DNA of 64,000 nt. It comes from Phoronis australis. Its lineage: Eukaryota; Phoronida; Phoronidae. Location of the stretch: contig NMRA01000168.1 in NCBI GenBank assembly GCA_002633005.1, forward strand, positions 3,129-67,128. The letters are read 5' to 3'. The translations under genes and the position numbers were made by a program. Below, piece by piece: positions 34,193 to 45,865 of the stretch; the stretch's first letter is position 1, and each line of letters starts with the position of its first letter. The notes beneath the pieces are model-generated. The model saw only the letters and a list, made by a program, of their open reading frames with translations, did no database searches and had not been told where the DNA came from.

Positions 34193-35170
34193 ATGAAACT
34201 GACGACCGACAACGACGAGTTTCGGACCCATCGGACTACCGCTCTTCCCATAATAGTAATTTTAGCTTTTTTACATTTGTCTCTGTATCTGTGGAGTTCT
34301 TTGATGGATTTTTATGAAATTTGGAAATATGTTTCTGATAAGGAGACAACGGCGCTTTTCCGTTTTGCGGGCGGATTCTGCGTGGCCAGTTTAAAGGTTT
34401 TTGAGAATGTTTGTAATACCACTGTATCCGCCAAACCGCCCAAGAAAGCTCATTGTGAGAAGTGTTTCTGACGAGAAGACCGTGGCTCACGCTGATTTTG
34501 GACAGGGGCCACTGCTCTGGCTACCCTAATGGCAATTTCGTGTTTTTGGCGCCCGTAGCTGTATCATCTCAACCTTTTGGCGATCTTTTTAGTGTTTGGC
34601 ACATGAGTGGCAACGGATGACGACGAGTTTCAGACCAATCCTACTGACTACAGCTTTGCTCACTAATGGCGATTATATGTATTCTACGTTTGTCTCTGTA
34701 CCGTTTTAAACTTAATTGGGGAATTTTCGTGAAATTGGACAAGCGCCACCTAGTGATTATTTCTGTTACTTCGTCTGCTTTTTTTATCCGCCATACTGCT
34801 CAAAGGATCCCTATGTAACTTGGAGTTGTGTTGCTAATGAGAAGGCCATGACTGAAGTTGATTTTACGACACGACTGACTACTGTGGGATACCCTAGTGA
34901 TGACTGCGTATTTTTGCGACCACGGTTGTAGCTCCTGATTCCTTTGCATGCGTGAACTATTGCACGAGTGTTTCTCAGTAAATATGACAACGGCTGCTGA
35001 TGGATCATGGCTCGGACTACCGCTGTACTCCCTAGTAATAATTTTAGTTCTTACGTTTGCTTCTATATCCTTCGAGGTCCTAGGCGGATATTTATGAATT
35101 TTTTCAGTTAGTTTTGTATTAGAAAGGCGACGATGATGAGGCTCTAATTTCTGACAGGTTAGACATATTC
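34193..35170 (+). repeat. Degenerate ~400-bp tandem repeat, three units
   Basis: Units begin near 34193, 34610 and 34985 with ACGACGAGTTTCGGACC-like or related text, then ACTACCGCT, TAATAATTTTAG, GTTTGTCTCTGTA and TATGAAATTTGGA. A further partial unit is in the second duplication copy near 41370-41480. Confidence 0.6.
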
Positions 35171-36159
35171 TTCACTAACTCGGTAATGGTCATTTTTATG
35201 ATGATGAAATACCTCTAGAATCACACCGTTTGCGGTGCAGTCGCGGTTACATTTCCACGCTTCGCGTTGCTCTTGTGCAACATTTTATTGTTCTGGTCGG
35301 TGAAGGTTACCTCTTTTTCATGCCAACAAAAACGGAAAACCATGTGTGAGGTCCAGTAGTATTAACCAAAAGGCGTTCCCCAGACAGAGCAACCATACGG
35401 GTTTCAGTAAGAAATTGAGAGCCTTGTCAAACCACAATAACAATGTAAATGGGCCTCCTCAGCTAATGCAGCAGAATCATCTTCAGAGCACAAACTATTA
35501 AAATTCTTCTTTGACACAATTTGTGGCTAAAGGAGTACCACAGGCTGCTGTAATCCTGAAATTGCGACAGCTTCTGCAGACCTTCGAACCTCAAATTGTC
35601 ATATTTTTTGTTGCTACACTCTTTAGGTTTGTCAATCTTTTACTAGAAGTACGCAAGTCGTCTCATGAGTATCAGATTTGTGGACACACTGAAGCTCAAG
35701 TGTATCCACTTCTCCAATAGCTTTACAGCTAACAGGTGGCGCTGCTCGGGCCAATTAGATCGTGTGACTTGTGAAAATAAACTACACACGTGGTAGTCTT
35801 TGTGGATGTTAACAACAAGAGAGTAAAAGCGTTTTTGTTTTCTTCGATACACTTCCACGGGGATTTAGGCTGGGGAAAGTTTTTCAATTTTAATGAACCG
35901 TCGCTTGGACGGTAGTGCGGAAATTAATTCTATTTACCAACCAATCTAAAATGTTTTCAAGGTTAGAAGTAGACTGAGCTTTCAACCTATGCATATTGTT
36001 TAAATCGACTTTCGTTTCAGTAGGCCAAATGTCATAGCATCGGGATCAAGCGCCTATGACACCTGACAAATTACTGGCAACAGAGCAGAAATACACATGC
36101 GCAGCTTTGAATATTTTTGATATTCAAAAGATAATACATAGGTCGCAATTTAGCATCAG

Positions 36160-36741
36160 CAGGCCGGGATGGATCCAGGATTTTTAAAAGGGTCGGATCA
36201 AGGATTTTTTAAAAGGGGGACCAAGTCAACAACTTGAAAATCTGATATCGCCAAAATCAAGAAAAAATGGGTGGCGGATCCCCTTGACCCCTCCCCGGAT
36301 ACGCCTATAAACAGCGAGAAAGAGTTATGTTTAAAAGACTTTGCCGTATTGTTTTCAAACTTGCATCATAAATATCCGAACAAAAATTGGTCAAATCGTG
36401 TGCCTTGGATTGCATTTGCGGGTAAAGCGCCATGTGATTTGTTATTACATGTCATGCCACGTGTTAGTGGTAAAGCTCTTGGTCGAGCGGTTTAATGCTG
36501 CTTCAAATTGGATAGAACTGAATAGAAAGTTAAAAACAGAAACAAGACGACCTTTCGATATTACTCAATATCATGATCAGGCATATATGTAATACAGTCA
36601 GTGCACAGTTGAAACAACACATGTATACATACAAAGTCGATAAAAATAGAATTGTACCCAATTATCACTTCATTGATGTCGATTATATTGCGGCAATTTG
36701 TGATTCGAACGTATACCCGAACTGCCACACCTTGAAGATCA
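36160..36741 (+). repeat. 582-bp direct duplication, unit 1
   Basis: It starts CAGGCCGGGATGGATCCAGG and ends CCTTGAAGATCA. It is followed by N (36742) and an almost identical unit. The first 145 nt form a small inverted structure (AGGGGGACCAAG with CCCCTTGACCCC) ending GGATACGCC, like a MITE. Confidence 0.85.
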
Positions 36742-36742
36742 N

Positions 36743-37323
36743 CAGGCCGGGGTGGATCCAGGATTTTTAAAAGGGTCGGATCAAGGATTTTTTAAAAGGG
36801 GGACCAAGTCAACAACTTGAAAATCTGATATCGCCAAAATCAAGGAAAAATGGGTGGCGGATCCCCTTGACCCCTCCCCGGATACGCCTATAAACAGCGA
36901 GAAAGAGTTCTGTTTAAAAGACTTTGCCGTATTGTTTTCAAACTTGCATCATAAATATCCGAACAAAAATTGGTCAAATCGTGTGCCTTGGATTGCATTT
37001 GCGGGTAAAGCGCCATGTGATTTGTTATTTCATGTCATGCCACGTGTTAGTGGTAAAGCTCTTGGTCGAGCGGTTTAATGCTGCTTCAAATTGGATAGAA
37101 CTGAATAGAAAGTTAAAAACAGAAACAAGACGACCTTTCGATATTACTCAATATCATGATCAGGCATATATGTAATACAGTCAGTGCACAGTTGAAACAA
37201 CACATGTATACATACAAAGTCGATAAAAATAGAATTGTACCCAATTATCACTTCATTCATGTCGATTATATTGCGGCAATTTGTGATTCGAACGTATACC
37301 CGAACTGCCACACCTTGAAGATC
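36743..37323 (+). repeat. 582-bp direct duplication, unit 2
   Basis: This is near-identical to unit 1 (for example GGGG for GGGA near the start, ATTTCATG for ATTACATG). The homologous place at 45870-46600 has only one unit, without the MITE-like head. The N at the junction makes an assembly overlap likely. Confidence 0.85.
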
Positions 37324-37464
37324 ACTATGTTGACAAAGACACCTTCCGGTAGTCAGTTTTATCTTAAGGTGCCTAGATGGGTGGTAGCCTCGGGACTTGT
37401 TTGTCTTTTGTGGATTCCTGGCTTGGCATGTATTAGAAAATGGAATTATTATCTAAACTTTTAA
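37324..37464 (+). other. Short conserved frame with hydrophobic segment, unassigned
   Basis: The frame ends RWVVASGLVCLLWIPGLACI and a few residues. In the second duplication copy (46600-46740) the same frame reads RWMVASGLVRLLWIPGTACI. The open frame is retained in both despite substitutions. No splice sites clearly frame it and it lies between exons e and f. It may be an undetected exon, part of an old transposable element, or chance. Confidence 0.25.
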
Positions 37465-38742
37465 GCATGAACAATTGTCATGTGTTAAAAAGTAGACATC
37501 TGTTGCTCTTCAAAAGATATGCATGCCATAATTGCGTTTTTTTTGCTTTAACAGAAACTGTTTCGGCCTGGAGTTGACCGGAATTTGTTCGATGACCAAA
37601 CTGACTTTGCGGCGAAAGACGATATGACCCTGCCTTCGTCACAAACCAGTTTTTGATTTAGACCACTTATGGTTATGAAATTGGTCTCAAATCTTATAGT
37701 AGTTAAAATATGAATGATTTCTGGGTTCGGAAAGAACTGACAGGACTTTATTGTTTGATCAAAGCATGTCATTTCATTTGACGAGCACGGGCTGTAGGAA
37801 TAATGATCTGTCAAGTCTTAGCAAATACAAACATTGTTTCTCGTCTGAGTAAGGAAAAGTTGAGATCAACTTTATACTATTGAGAGGACTAAATCAAAAG
37901 AATGCGGGTTTGTTTGTTGCAACTTATTACTCGCTGTGACCAGCAAAATTTAAAGTTCATAAACCCCTGTTTTTACTATTTCAGGTGGGCTTTAAATTGT
38001 TTGGAGTTTTAGGTCGAGAAGACCTAACGAACTTCCACAAAATTTAGGTTTTTTTGACAAAGGAGTATATCTTTGATCGACAAAATTAAAGCTGTATTTC
38101 GTCCTGTTTAGCCGGCTGAAAAAAATGTAGCCTCATGATGCCGTCATATTGCTGTTCGTGGATTCCATATCCATTACCAAGAAGAACGTTCAAACCACCA
38201 GCGCCTCACTTCGGACTTTACTGGGGTTTGCAAACCCTAAAATTGTGCATTTGCGTGCACGTTTTGCCTCTTACTTCAGTTACCGGCTCGTTTGATTGGA
38301 TTGGCGTGGCAATGTTTTTAACCTCAGAGCCCTTTAGTTACGAATTCAACATTGCGAAATGCCGCTTTAACTATTCCATGTTCCGGAATCATGGTTTATG
38401 GCAGTGGTTCGTCTAATTCCAATTATATCCCCACCAGCGTGATGGGTTATAATTTATTTTGTCGTTTATAGCTCAAAACCGAATTGTCTGACATTGTATA
38501 GCGGTGCTCTTGGTGGTAGACTCCAAGTATTCTGCATTTGCCTTCTGTGATTTCTGGTACTGTCAATGAGAATGGAATTGTGATCTTAAAAACAGAATTG
38601 CGGCTCATAGAGATGAACTATAGCTCGTGGGCAAAGAAGTATTCTCATGAGTGAAGGACGTCCATACGGTCTATGAGGTGAGGACGTTTGTCTACCTCAG
38701 ACTTGCCTTGCCAATGAAACCAATTTTTATGTTTTTGTATAG

Positions 38743-38999
38743 GTCAGTGCACATTGGAAGCGCCGAGCATGGAATATGACAGCTATATACTCCAAACTGA
38801 AGGCATTCGGATTTTTGCGCGGTTGTCCTCTACGACTTTTCAAGTTGTTAAAAATGTGACGGGGGACGTGAAGATAATTGGCGGACCTCAACATTTCCAT
38901 CGCGAACTGTTCTGTCTGGAGTTTTGTTCGCGCCTCGACTGTTGTGCGTTTGTAATTTATTCACTCAACAAGAGTTGCACGTGCCTGAGGAAGAATTGA
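38743..38999 (+). CDS. PAN/apple-like terminal exon (exon f)
   Basis: Acceptor TTTTTGTATAG ends at 38742. Phase 1 in; the exon ends at a TGA (38997-38999), 257 nt. After the junction Gly it reads QCTLEAPSMEYDSYILQTEG in its first strands. A C-terminal block follows with FCLEFCSRLDCCAFV, then NKSCTCL and a charged end RKN. The C-x3-C-x5-CC-x-F pattern followed by C-x-C-L resembles PAN/apple modules, which mediate protein or carbohydrate contacts. Together with exons 1, c, d and e it completes a 234-residue secreted CTLD-PAN protein. An AATAAA at 39249-39254 may be the polyadenylation signal. Confidence 0.85.
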
Positions 39000-39248
39000 G
39001 AAAATCGCAATCGCTGAAGCCACTTTGCTATTAATGCTGAGAAGATACAGTTGTCACCAAACCACACTGGGTACTTAAAGCGAAATGATCGGAGAGAAAA
39101 TAGTAGCGTGGATTCGCACGCACTACCTCTGTTGCAGCCAAATGTTCTAACGCTAAGCCAAATCCCACGCTCTTATCAGCAGGGTATTTTACGTCGGCCT
39201 TGATTTCAGCGAATGTCTTGTCGACAACGGCGAGAATTGACGATTTGT

Positions 39249-39254
39249 AATAAA
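39249..39254 (+). promoter_or_regulatory. Candidate polyadenylation signal (AATAAA) after exon f
   Basis: AATAAA 250 nt after the stop codon of exon f. The same hexamer in the same context (TGTAATAAAA) is kept at 48539-48544 after exon f'. Confidence 0.5.
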
Positions 39255-40303
39255 ACCACAAAACAACGGATTTTGGTGTTTTATGGCGTATCTCATCCCA
39301 AAAATGTGTTTTTCGGTCGTAAAACCGATAACGTCTCTTTGAGATTCTTGTCGCTTTTATGCAAAATTGGGGCCATATTTTAATTCTTGGCAAGACATAG
39401 AAACAGTTTTTATTTTGATAGGTTTCTCAATGTTTCGTCTTTGCTTCAGTATAAAATGAACACGTTTCTTTTGTCTATTAATGTTCTTAAAGTTAATTTG
39501 CAAGAAAGCACCTTTTTCAAAATCCTTCTTCCGGTGCTCGCTGGATATCATCGAACTAGAATGTATTTTTAACAGATATGATTTTGTGTTCATTGTTTAT
39601 TTCATACATGTTTAATTTACATAATCTATTTATTTTAAACTGTAAATAAATTCCGCATTATAACAGATGACCGTTTTAATGGGAGTTCGTAGAAACGACT
39701 TTTTTACATTCAACATGTATTTCTATCTTGTATATCTGTAGCGGATATGTACGACGATAACTAGACATCCTGAGATCAGTTATTCGGTTCAGGTTTACTT
39801 TTATGTTCACGTAAACATGTGGCTGTTGCGAAACCCCTTTTGGTAACTGTGACGGGAATCTGCCCCCGCAATTATATATTCGTAATACATAGATTTCAGA
39901 CTTTAAGTATGTTACCATGGACACCGACCTTTTGTATTCTCTGCGCTAGAGTTCTGGTGGTGTATGTTTTACCCAATCACTTATTAAAATATCGTTACCA
40001 AAACAACTTAAGCAAAATAAAACTGAAAACACACTTTGCCACAAACAATATCAATTTTACAATTGAGTGAAAGGTGGAAATGAACTCATTAACCAAATTC
40101 ATTGGCAAATTACCATAAAATGTACAGCTTTAGATTCAAATAATACACCTATGAATGAGATGAAAAACGTATTCATGTGAGAGTTTAAAGCTCCCACTGT
40201 GAGCATAAAATTCCTCTCATATACAAAGTGGCCAATTAATCATTTAATTGCTGGAGATTCGATAAATTCAGAGGCAGTCATCAATTTAATCGTTTACGCG
40301 CAG

Positions 40304-40426
40304 ATTGGGCTGGACGTCAACCAAGCAGCTCTGGAGGTGGTGAGGACTGCACGACGTTGTTTTATACTGGACTTTGGAATGACGTCAACTGTGAGCTTGA
40401 CCACAGTCTTGTGTGTCAAATACCAG
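40304..40426 (+). CDS. Duplicate CTLD C-terminal exon with QPS in place of EPN (exon e')
   Basis: Acceptor TTTACGCGCAG ends at 40303; donor GTGAAG begins at 40427. Phases (1,1) and length (123 nt) are identical to exon e. It reads NWAGRQPSSSGGGEDCTTL when joined after exon d, then GLWNDVNCELDHSLVCQIPG. WND and all three cysteines are kept, and the frame is open. The EPN motif is changed to QPS, so the primary calcium/sugar site differs: Gln replaces the acidic ligand and Ser the Asn. It could serve as an alternative to exon e, spliced to f', or be a fossil exon. Confidence 0.8.
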
Positions 40427-40659
40427 GTGAAGTACAAGTGTGTGCTCTCTGTGACAACACAATAATCTCGTTGTTCGTCTTTTGTCAATCGTGTGATTTT
40501 TGTGCAACTACGCAAACGACTTTAGCTACCAGCAATTAAGAGAAAATCCAAATAAAACAAACCAGAACACTAAGTCGGGTACGCCTATTTTCAAAAGCCA
40601 CAAACGGTACGGGCGCAAGCCCATCATCAGTGTGGAATGAGACACAAGATTATACAATG

Positions 40660-41292
40660 TAACAGGAGGCAACAGAAAATTTTACATTAAAGAAAACAAC
40701 AATGGATTTAAGTCGACATGTTTTGGTGTCATTTATTAAAACACCATCATCAGAAGAGAGAATGCCGTGGAGACCCTAGCTAGGCCCAGCAACAAGTAAT
40801 GAAGCACAGATACAGTCAGTTACAGGGAGTGACAATGAACTATATCAACAATGACAATCTGTGGTGTGCCAGTTGCCTATTGAGATTGGGCTTGCACCAA
40901 CTGATGTGTAGAGCTTCACGAATTTCAAGCTCCTTTGTTGTTACTGCCTGGTCTATTATTGCAAAGTCATTGAAAGAGCACTGCTGATAGCAATGATTGG
41001 AGCTCTGTAGGTGAATATTTACAAGTGAACCTCTGTCAGAATTTAGATGTTCCTTGGTCCTGGTTTTCAAATGGCGAACAGTTTCGCCTATATAGCTGGA
41101 GCCACATCCAGCACAGATAAATTTGTACAGTACCCTAGACCGTAGACTCATAGGAATTTTGTCCTTAGGATTAAATAAATTCGACGGTTTCAGAGACTTG
41201 AAAGTTAATACAACTCTTAAGTTTTCACAGTAATCATTCACCAATTTGTTGAGTTTTCGTTGATCAATCTTGGCGTAAAACCCAACATTGTT
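40660..41292 (-). mobile_element. Penelope-like element fragment with GIY-YIG domain
   Basis: The minus-strand frame (41244-40840) contains LRSRVLYKFICAGCGSSYIG, then ETVRHLKTRTKEHL, and ends KELEIREALHISWCKPNLNR. The CxxC insert next to SYIGET is characteristic of the GIY-YIG endonuclease of Penelope-like elements. Upstream sequence (from 41292) reads KIDQRKLNKLVNDYCENLRV in the same frame. After the stop, TGATGATGGTGTTTTAATAA and ACACCAAAACATGTCGAC form the 3' end. The RT part is missing, so this is a 5'-truncated copy inserted in duplication copy 2. Confidence 0.85.
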
Positions 41293-42089
41293 CTAGCTCG
41301 TGACTCCTTTGCATGCATGATCTTTCTGAACTTTTGCAGTGTTCCTCAAAAAATAGTGGGTGCCAACGGATGACTGACTACTGCTGTAACCCTTCTTTGT
41401 AATTTTAGTTTTTCATTTGCCTTTGTATTCTTAGACGTCATGGGCGGACTTTTATGAAATTTGGAAATTAGTTTTGTGTTAGACAGACGGCGATGTGGCT
41501 CTTATTTCTGACAGGTTGGACGTATTCTTCGCTAACTCAGTGGTGGTCATTTTTATGATACTATAAACACCCCTATAATCTCACCGTTTGTGGTGCAGTC
41601 GTGGTTAGACTTCAACGCTTCGCAGTGCTCATGTATAACTTTTTATTGTTTTGGTCGGTAAAATTTACCTCCTTCTCCTGCAAACAAAAACGGAAAAACT
41701 TGTGTGAGGTCCAGTGTTATTAAGAAAAAGGCGTTCCCTAGACAGAGCACCCATACGGGTTTCAGTAACAAACTGAGAGCCTTGTCATGTCCCAATTGCA
41801 CTGTAAATGGGACTCATGAGCTAGTGCAGCAGAATCTGCAGATTTTCACAGCATAAACTATTGCAATTGTTCTTTGCCACAGTCTGTGGCTTGAGGAATA
41901 CCACGGGCAGCTGTAACCCGGAAATTGGAACAGTTTGTGTAGACCTTTGAAGCACAAACTGTCATAATTTTTCGTTGCCACACTTTTTAAGTTGATCAAT
42001 CCCTTACTAGAAGTACTCGAGTAGTCTCGTGAGTATCAGATTTGTGAAAACACTGGCCATTGTATTGTTAGTATTGTTCGTAGGACAGT

Positions 42090-44330
42090 GTTTGGTTGGA
42101 ACTCTTCCGCTTGCGTATCGCGGTTATTAATGCCTTCTGTGTAACAAACCCGATAAATCTTCGATTCACTATTTAGTTTATCTCGCGTGGTGTCAGCGAA
42201 ATGACTACAACCCGAGCTCCGAAACAGTTTCCGCTCACTAAAAATGAGACTATAACCTCATTTGATGATTGGAGGCAGAATTTGTTATACATCTGAAGGC
42301 ACCCCAGAACCGCAGCGACGTTCTGTTTTCGTGAAATTGGCTCATTTAGAACTTACTCTGGGACAAATTATTAACTTTTGTTCAGTCATATACCGTAATT
42401 CTATCGTGAGATCATGCAATTTCGTCCAGGACAATTGGCAGAAAATCCGCCAACATTTCAACTTCGCTTCCACAGGAGCACACTTCTTAGACCTAGAGTT
42501 CATCTCATTGGATCTCAATGAACGTCCTTAAGCCCTATTCTAGCGCCTCACTGCTTTTTTCAAAGACAATTTACTTATCGTTGGATGTGGCGTAACGTAT
42601 CATGCGGAAGCTGTCGACATTGGCGAAGACATGACTACCCTTCCCTCGAAAATACTGTCGTGTTTTTATGGTTATAGCTGGTCAACCCAGGACTACCCCC
42701 AACTTATTAAGCAACGATACGGCGCAAAGTTACGCAACAAGTCTCTCGCCTCCATCAAGCCTGACATTTCTATGAACTCACTTCTTGATGAGCTTAGGTG
42801 CATCGAGAACAACGTTCCCTGCGTATAACCAGCACTAAGACAAACCCCCCTCGCCACCGTAGAACGCCGTCGTGCGTCTTATACACCACCTCCCGCCGCA
42901 ATACCTCAGTCTCGGTGCCAGTTCCTCCTGCCTGACGACAAGCGCGCATTTCTCAAAGCACGGTCCACCGACGTTGACGACTCCACTAAGGAAGGCAACC
43001 CACAAGACGCAACATCTTACGACCAGTACTGTCCTGACTCTGCTGTCGCGCTTCACGTCCACATAGTTCTGTCTCCTTATCTTGACACGTTTGTGTCAAA
43101 CCATCGTGCGTTTGACATTTGACTGTGACAAGAAACATGATTAACGCATCATGTGCACGTTTGTTGAGCGCGAAAATTCGAAAAAATTCCCAAACCGCCT
43201 TCCATGCCAATGGTACATATACTTTACAGGTTGTGGGGGAAACTCGACTTGTCTTCACACGTGACAAGCATTCCTTCATTTTCGATGGTCTTCTTATCGA
43301 ATTCCTTGACGTAGACGTATTGGCAGCAACCATATTTATGACTTATCATCAAACCTCGCTCGGACAGCATTAGCATCCGCTCTAGGAGTGTTTCCCAGCT
43401 ACGGCCACAACGCGCCATTCTTGTCCCTGCTGATGGCAAGGTTCGCTTGTTCAACAACACCGATGAAACAGTATTTTTGCGAAGAGATGAGCAGTTTTAC
43501 CAGATGCACGCCGTGTTCACTCCTTCAAAGGTTACAACTGGATCCCCGACAGCCATCCAATGCACCCCTATCAACCCAAACTACCTTGCAACACCATCGT
43601 TTTGTCGCTGCTGATCCCCCCAATAGTTTGCATGCTACAGATCGGGACAAGTTCCACACCCTGCATCCCTAATTCGCCCACGTGTTTGATCCGTAATTCC
43701 CCGGGTACAACGGCGCCGCATGCCCGTTCGAGGCATTTGTCAACACGGATCCTACGAAACCCCCCGCAGAGGAAAGGTCGCCTCCCACAATACTCCAAAG
43801 ATAAGCTCCTGGAATTGCAACAAAAATTCAACGAGTTGGAGCTACTTAGAGTATTTGCTAGTGCAGAAGATATTGGTATTACAGTAGAATATCCCAATCC
43901 TTCGTAGATTCCGTGCTACGGAAGATTGCTCAAAAGAAGTTCATCATCAAGACTGATCTCAAGAGTGTTTTGTGTCAAAATCCTTTGTCACGAGATTCCG
44001 TGAAATATTGTGGCGTATCCATGCGATTCCGAGGTATCCCTGTGTACGAACGTTGCGCCATGGTTTTGCCCGGTTCGGAAACCGCTTTGAAATAGTAGAC
44101 GTGTCGTGTGTTGGGCGAGTTTTTGGAGGAAGGGGCGACGACCTCTACTGTGGTGGTCAGACTATCACAGATTTGTTGCCTGCATTGTCCACAGCCGACC
44201 TCCGTCTATCTTTAATGAAGACTGTCATATGCCCACGACGCACAGAAGTCCTCGGCTGGATTTGGGAGATGGAAGTGGCGCGGAGGTGAATACGGAAAAC
44301 AGTATCACATAGCCGTATTTCACTCGACTG
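42090..44330 (+). pseudogene. Decayed LTR-retrotransposon (gag, protease, RT pieces)
   Basis: From an ATG at 42201 the sequence reads a gag-like start (FPLTKNETITSFDDWRQNLL). After frame changes it reads RQHFNFASTGAHFLDLEFIS and KQRYGAKLRNKSLASIKPDI. A protease-like stretch at 43119-43373 starts TVTRNMI and continues VVGETRLVFTRDKHSFIFDG, but the catalytic Asp-Thr/Ser-Gly is not readable. RT pieces are [18 protein letters not shown] (43780 on), [12 protein letters not shown] and [18 protein letters not shown] (43920-44090), and DDLYCGG (44133 on), followed by a segment ending in [16 protein letters not shown]. Stops, frame changes and at least two internal deletions make it non-functional. 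Flanking LTRs were not found. Confidence 0.75.
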
Positions 44331-44375
44331 ATTCAACGCGTATGGGATAAATATAGATTATTACATGGCGAAGCC

Positions 44376-44479
44376 GTTATCTCCCGGGTAGATTTTGGAG
44401 AACTATCGCCCGAGGAGCGTCAGCCGCGAGGGTGATAATTCTACAAAAATCCACGAGGGCTCTAGATAAGGGGGATAAC
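44376..44479. repeat. Imperfect palindrome, copy 3
   Basis: Related to 19959-20075 and 20832-20948 but shortened on the left arm (GTTATCTCCCGGGTAGATTT). The right arm CTCTAGATAAGGGGGATAAC is intact. Confidence 0.8.
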
Positions 44480-45028
44480 GACTGAGAACACATAATAATC
44501 TATTTATACCACATACTGAACGAGAAACATTGCAATGAATCGATCTACAATTCTCGACTTGCCTCGGCTTTCTACTTTCTATGTCAGAGGCCCGGGGTCT
44601 AAGAAAAGCCGAGCTATTTTTGTCAAATAATGCTTTTATTCAAAACCAATTGAAAAATAAAACAAAATAGAAGTAAAGTGAATCTGTAAATTAAGGCTTA
44701 GCAAGTATTATAGCTAACTATACATTTTATCACGCTAAGCTTCGACCGGGAAAATATCGTCTGCTAAAGTAGATTACCACTAGTAACTGACTATAATGCT
44801 CAAGTCAAAGGATCCCGACGACACTATACCCGCATTCAAATTGGAGATCGGTGATTTACAAGTGAGAGAAAAAAGATAAAAATTTCACTGAATTAAACTA
44901 ACGTTTTTATGGAAATTATGCGTCTTATTTTTCATGGCGTATAAATGTCGGTGCAATGCCCTTCGCTGAACATGCGGTTCTTGCGCGTGCTCATTTAAGT
45001 ATTCTATTTTCACGTTCGATGACGTCAG

Positions 45029-45107
45029 CCGCTGAGTGGTGTAGTGGTAAATTCGGCGACTCGAAACTCTTGAGGCCAGGGTTCGAATCCGGCCCCGGTT
45101 TCCGCCA
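45029..45107 (+). ncRNA. tRNA-like sequence (copy C)
   Basis: A-box-like TGGTGTAGTGGTAAATTCGG and a good B box GGGTTCGAATCC (45080-45091), followed by GGCCCCGGTTTCCGCC. The spacing fits a polymerase III promoter, but the arms are imperfect, so it is a tRNA-derived module and not a tRNA gene. Confidence 0.6.
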
Positions 45108-45199
45108 AAATGTTATCTTACCAGGGAGAGAACTCTATGTGTTATTACACGGTTGTATTTGCTATTCGAGGCTAATATTGTGGTTTAAATTCTCTTACC

Positions 45200-45865
45200 A
45201 CAATATATTTGGGATTAGGAAAACAATATACATTACAAATGCATGCCCCCTTTTAGTCACCTATTGCACTACAACAGTTGAGGTCCTTTACGGTCAAACA
45301 TGATTTGTTCTCAAAAAATCAAAATACGTCGAGCCCAAAAGCAAAACTGAAACTTCCATAAACACTGTATTTTTGTCAATTTTACGATAAATTTCGGAAT
45401 ACTTTCTATCTAAAAGTTATAAGAACGCGCGAAGTGTCTGAACGTGCATCAGCCACAACGTCTGAGTTTCCTGCACAGATATTACTCAACGAAGTCAAGA
45501 AATGTAAGCAAACTTTAACTTAGAAATAGATTTAGCTCAAACTCTGACGAAAATAACGAAAATAGCAGATATGCGCCAAAAGCCAGTAGCTGCTGTAAAA
45601 TACAACTTGACTGCCGTGTCATGCACGCCGCAAAAATTCATTCATAAACATTTTGTGTGCTCGTATAGGCCTACTTGTCACACGATCTGCGATCATCATT
45701 GATAAAAGATGACAAACGACGCCAAAACAAGCGGTGCAATCTGTGTGAACCCACTTCTTTAAAGAATCCTCAGTAGGGCGCCCTCGTTCAAATACTTTTG
45801 CATCTCACGAATCTCGATATAATAACCACTGGTACAAACACGTACGTTGTATAACTTATATTTAA
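45200..45865. other. Insert-associated sequence in duplication copy 2
   Basis: The part 45660-45860 is the reverse complement of 22950-23200 (repeat family of unknown type). The remainder shows no coding signal. Confidence 0.5.

Larger units (their letters stand above)
33130..39395 (+). repeat. Segmental duplication unit with exons e and f (copy 1)
   Basis: This is collinear with 39955-48650 once inserts in the second copy are removed. Landmarks: exon e with e'; AAATCAACGAAACCAAACC with its relative at 40543; GGCGTTCCCCAGACAGAGCA with 41732; GGTCGAGCGGTTTAA with 46172; GGAATAATGATCTG with 47030; exon f with f'. Copy 1 also has an internal tandem duplication (36160-37323) and a three-unit degenerate repeat (34193-35170). 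Confidence 0.85.
44340..45190 (+). mobile_element. Palindrome-bounded tRNA-like element (copy C)
   Basis: Uninterrupted + strand copy: palindrome (44376-44479), AT-rich body with CACGCTAAGCTTCGACC, AAATTGGAGATCGGTGATTT, ATTATGCGTCTTATTTTTCA, then the tRNA-like core and a tail ending near TATTGTGGTTTAAATTCTC. It serves as the reference for copies A and D. No second palindrome is seen at its right end. Confidence 0.75.

Noticed and set aside
36271-37175. Pairs of identical small proteins (74 and 83 residues)
   Set aside because: They are the same non-coding segment duplicated around an N; the homologous region at 46 kb does not keep these frames.
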